DNA of 7,849 nt from Coriobacteriia bacterium (GTDB taxonomy: Bacteria; Actinomycetota; Coriobacteriia; Anaerosomatales; SLCP01), in contig SLCP01000138.1 of NCBI GenBank assembly GCA_007125735.1, positions 1-7,849 on the forward strand, in the 5' to 3' direction. Of this stretch, positions 6,988 through 7,849 are shown one piece after another. Both the position numbers and the translations under genes were made by a program. Under the pieces are notes generated by a model, which worked only from the letters and a program-made list of their open reading frames with translations, did no database searches and had not been told where the DNA came from. Within the stretch, counting starts at the first letter, position 1, and every line of letters starts with the position of its first letter.

Positions 6988-6997
6988 GAGGGGGTGA
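6988..6997 (+). promoter_or_regulatory. Ribosome binding site of the DUF1622 gene
   Basis: GAGGGGGTGA closely resembles the extended Shine-Dalgarno sequence AAGGAGGTGA. Its GAGGGG core ends 8 nt before the ATG at 7002. The GTG at 6994 and ATG at 6997 are in another frame, so 7002 is the best start. It lies only 11 nt after the stop codon of the propeller gene, which favours co-transcription. Confidence 0.75.
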
Positions 6998-7001
6998 TGC
7001 G

Positions 7002-7346
7002 ATGCTCGCCGGAACCGTGTTCGGGCCGTACATGATCCACGTGGTGGTGTTCTTCGAACTCGCCGGCGTGGCCGTCATCGTCGTGGGCTTCCTGCTCGCG
7101 CTCTGGCGTGCGGGCAAGCGGCTCAAGCTCGACGGGCATGCGTTCGAGATCTTGCGCGCGACGTTCGGGCGCTCCATCCTCCTCGGCCTGGAGATACTCA
7201 TCGCGGCCGACCTCGTGCGCACGCTCGCCATCGAGCTGACGCTCCACAACCTCGCGATCCTCGGCGCGCTGATCGCGATCCGCACCGTGCTCGCGATCTC
7301 GCTCGAAGTCGAGATCGAGGGCGTGTGGCCGTGGCGGCGCGGCTGA
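7002..7346 (+). CDS. DUF1622 family three-helix membrane protein
   Basis: A complete gene of 114 codons with an ATG start, a strong ribosome binding site and a TGA stop. I assign it to DUF1622 (PF07784) from the core LLGLEILIAADLVRT (residues 60-74) and the C-terminal SLEVEIEGVWPW (100-111), both typical of the family; the length is also typical. Three hydrophobic helices are visible at about residues 11-35, 58-77 and 83-101. Between the first two lies a basic/amphipathic stretch with K39, R40, K42 and R52. Acidic residues within or beside helices (E19, E64, D70) are notable for a membrane protein, but the biochemical function of the family is not established. It follows the propeller gene by 24 nt, so read-through transcription is likely. 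A functional link to the surface proteins is not shown by the sequence. Confidence 0.92.
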   Translation: MLAGTVFGPYMIHVVVFFELAGVAVIVVGFLLALWRAGKRLKLDGHAFEILRATFGRSILLGLEILIAADLVRTLAIELTLHNLAILGALIAIRTVLAISLEVEIEGVWPWRRG

Positions 7347-7422
7347 GGCCTTCGGCTGGGGCTCACGTCTGAGGCCCTCGGCTGGAGGCCGCGCTTGAGA
7401 CCGCGCCTGAGACCCTCGGTGG
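7343..7422 (+). repeat. Short imperfect tandem repeats after the DUF1622 gene
   Basis: CTGAGGCCTTCGGCTGG (7343-7359) recurs with one change as CTGAGGCCCTCGGCTGG (7369-7385), a 26-bp period. It is followed by a 12-bp tandem pair, GCGCTTGAGACC (7391-7402) and GCGCCTGAGACC (7403-7414), and by a partial copy, CTGAGACCCTCGGTGG (7407-7422). The first unit overlaps the stop codon of the DUF1622 gene. I see no coding function and no classical hairpin with a T-tract. The tract may arise from replication slippage, or mark the boundary between transcription units. Confidence 0.6.
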
Positions 7423-7445
7423 TCCGCACACCGGGAACGACCGTG

Positions 7446-7451
7446 TAGAAT
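7446..7451 (+). promoter_or_regulatory. Likely -10 element of the hemL promoter
   Basis: TAGAAT differs from TATAAT at one position and stands out in GC-rich DNA. Seventeen bp upstream, TCCGCA (7423-7428) is only a 3/6 match to TTGACA, so the -35 is weak. A start near 7458 would give a leader of about 44 nt before the hemL ATG. This supports hemL as the start of a separate transcription unit. Confidence 0.45.
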
Positions 7452-7484
7452 ACGGAAGCACGTCGCGAAACGACCCCGATCTCC

Positions 7485-7490
7485 GAGGAG
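7485..7490 (+). promoter_or_regulatory. Ribosome binding site of hemL
   Basis: GAGGAG ends 11 nt before the ATG at 7502 and 20 nt before the second in-frame ATG at 7511. The first spacing is slightly long but workable and the second is too long, so 7502 is the preferred start. Confidence 0.65.
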
Positions 7491-7501
7491 CGATCCGCCA
7501 C

Positions 7502-7849
7502 ATGCCTGACATGCCTGACACCACCACGTCCCCCGACATGTTCGCCGCGGCCTGCAAGCTCATCCCCGGCGGCGTCAACTCTCCGGTCCGCGCGTATAAG
7601 AGCGTGGGCATCGAACCGCGCTTCGTCGACCGCGCGAAAGGTTCTCGCATCTGGGACATCGAGGGGCGCGAGTACGTCGATTTCGTCGCCTCGTGGGGGC
7701 CGATGATTCTCGGTCACGCGCCGGAGGCGGTCCTCGACGCGGTGCGCGAGCAGCTCGAGCGGGGCACGAGCTACGGCGCGCCCACGTGCGCCGAGGTCGC
7801 CCTGGCCGAGGAGATCGTGCGCGTGGTGCCCGGCATCGAGCAGGTCCGC
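7502..7849 (+). CDS. hemL: Glutamate-1-semialdehyde 2,1-aminomutase, 3'-partial
   Basis: The frame opens at ATG 7502 and runs off the window after 116 codons; the full enzyme is usually about 430 residues. It is a PLP-dependent class III aminotransferase-fold enzyme. It converts glutamate-1-semialdehyde to 5-aminolevulinate, the last step of the C5 route to heme and other tetrapyrroles, in the cytoplasm. The N-terminal family signature is clear: KLIPGGVNSPVRAYKSVG, then IWDIEGREYVDFVASWGPMILGH, present here in near-standard form, then the SYGAPT segment and LAEEIVRVVPGIEQVR at the window end. The PLP-binding Lys lies beyond the window. The start region carries a tandem 9-bp duplication (ATGCCTGAC twice, 7502-7519), giving MPDMPD. 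A third in-frame ATG at 7538 lies close to where many homologues begin. Other class III aminotransferases are unlikely given the GGVNSPVRA and SWGPMILGH motifs. Confidence 0.96.
   Translation, partial: MPDMPDTTTSPDMFAAACKLIPGGVNSPVRAYKSVGIEPRFVDRAKGSRIWDIEGREYVDFVASWGPMILGHAPEAVLDAVREQLERGTSYGAPTCAEVALAEEIVRVVPGIEQVR

Noticed and set aside
6312..7247. Minus-strand open frame of 311 codons across the CWB2 end and the DUF1622 gene
   Set aside because: Its composition is low-complexity Arg/Glu/His-rich, and it overlaps two well-supported genes on the other strand. No family motif was seen.
6866..7717. Minus-strand open frame of 283 codons spanning the DUF1622 gene, the spacer and the start of hemL
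   Set aside because: It crosses a repeat tract, a likely promoter and two genes with clear family motifs, and its own translation shows no domain.
1..7849. CRISPR array, mobile element, toxin-antitoxin or phage-defence system
   Set aside because: No spaced direct repeats, transposase motifs, small paired ORFs or nuclease domains were seen. The repeats present are within coding domains or in the short tract at 7343-7422.

Overview
The window looks like the chromosome of a high-GC, Gram-positive bacterium. Third codon positions are strongly G/C, and two large exported proteins end in triple cell-wall-binding type 2 (CWB2, PF04122) modules, as in Actinomycetota and Firmicutes. A Coriobacteriia-like actinobacterium is my best guess. 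That is inference from style and domain content; no marker gene here settles it. All four genes lie on the + strand. No RNA gene, insertion sequence, CRISPR array or phage gene was seen.

Layout. (1) 1-3210: a subtilisin-family (S8) surface protease, cut at its 5' end by the window. It has the catalytic His, the oxyanion Asn and the catalytic Ser. Two tandem jelly-roll/MAM-like domains are inserted between the APG motif and the GTSMA serine motif. Two Ig-like domains and three CWB2 repeats follow. (2) 3211-3386: an intergenic region with alternative hairpins, a possible extended -10 element and a perfect inverted repeat (TGTAAC-N4-GTTACA) where the transcription start would fall. (3) 3387-6977: a complete secreted protein with a signal peptide, a seven-bladed Ycf48/BNR-type propeller, five alternating Fn3/Ig-like domains (A-B-A-B-B) and three CWB2 repeats. 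(4) 7002-7346: a small three-helix DUF1622 membrane protein, 24 nt downstream and possibly co-transcribed. (5) 7347-7501: a spacer with short tandem repeats and a likely hemL promoter. (6) 7502 to the window end: the first 116 codons of hemL (glutamate-1-semialdehyde 2,1-aminomutase, tetrapyrrole synthesis).

How they fit. The first two genes carry nearly the same C-terminal CWB2 cassette, including a 31-bp perfect DNA match, so they are probably displayed on the same cell-wall polymer. One is a protease with enlarged surroundings to its active site. The other is a non-catalytic propeller on a long Ig-like stalk, which suggests a binding or adhesion role. A shared function is inference only. 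hemL is housekeeping and appears to start its own transcription unit. No known defence or mobile system is present. The most unusual features are the architectures of the two surface proteins.
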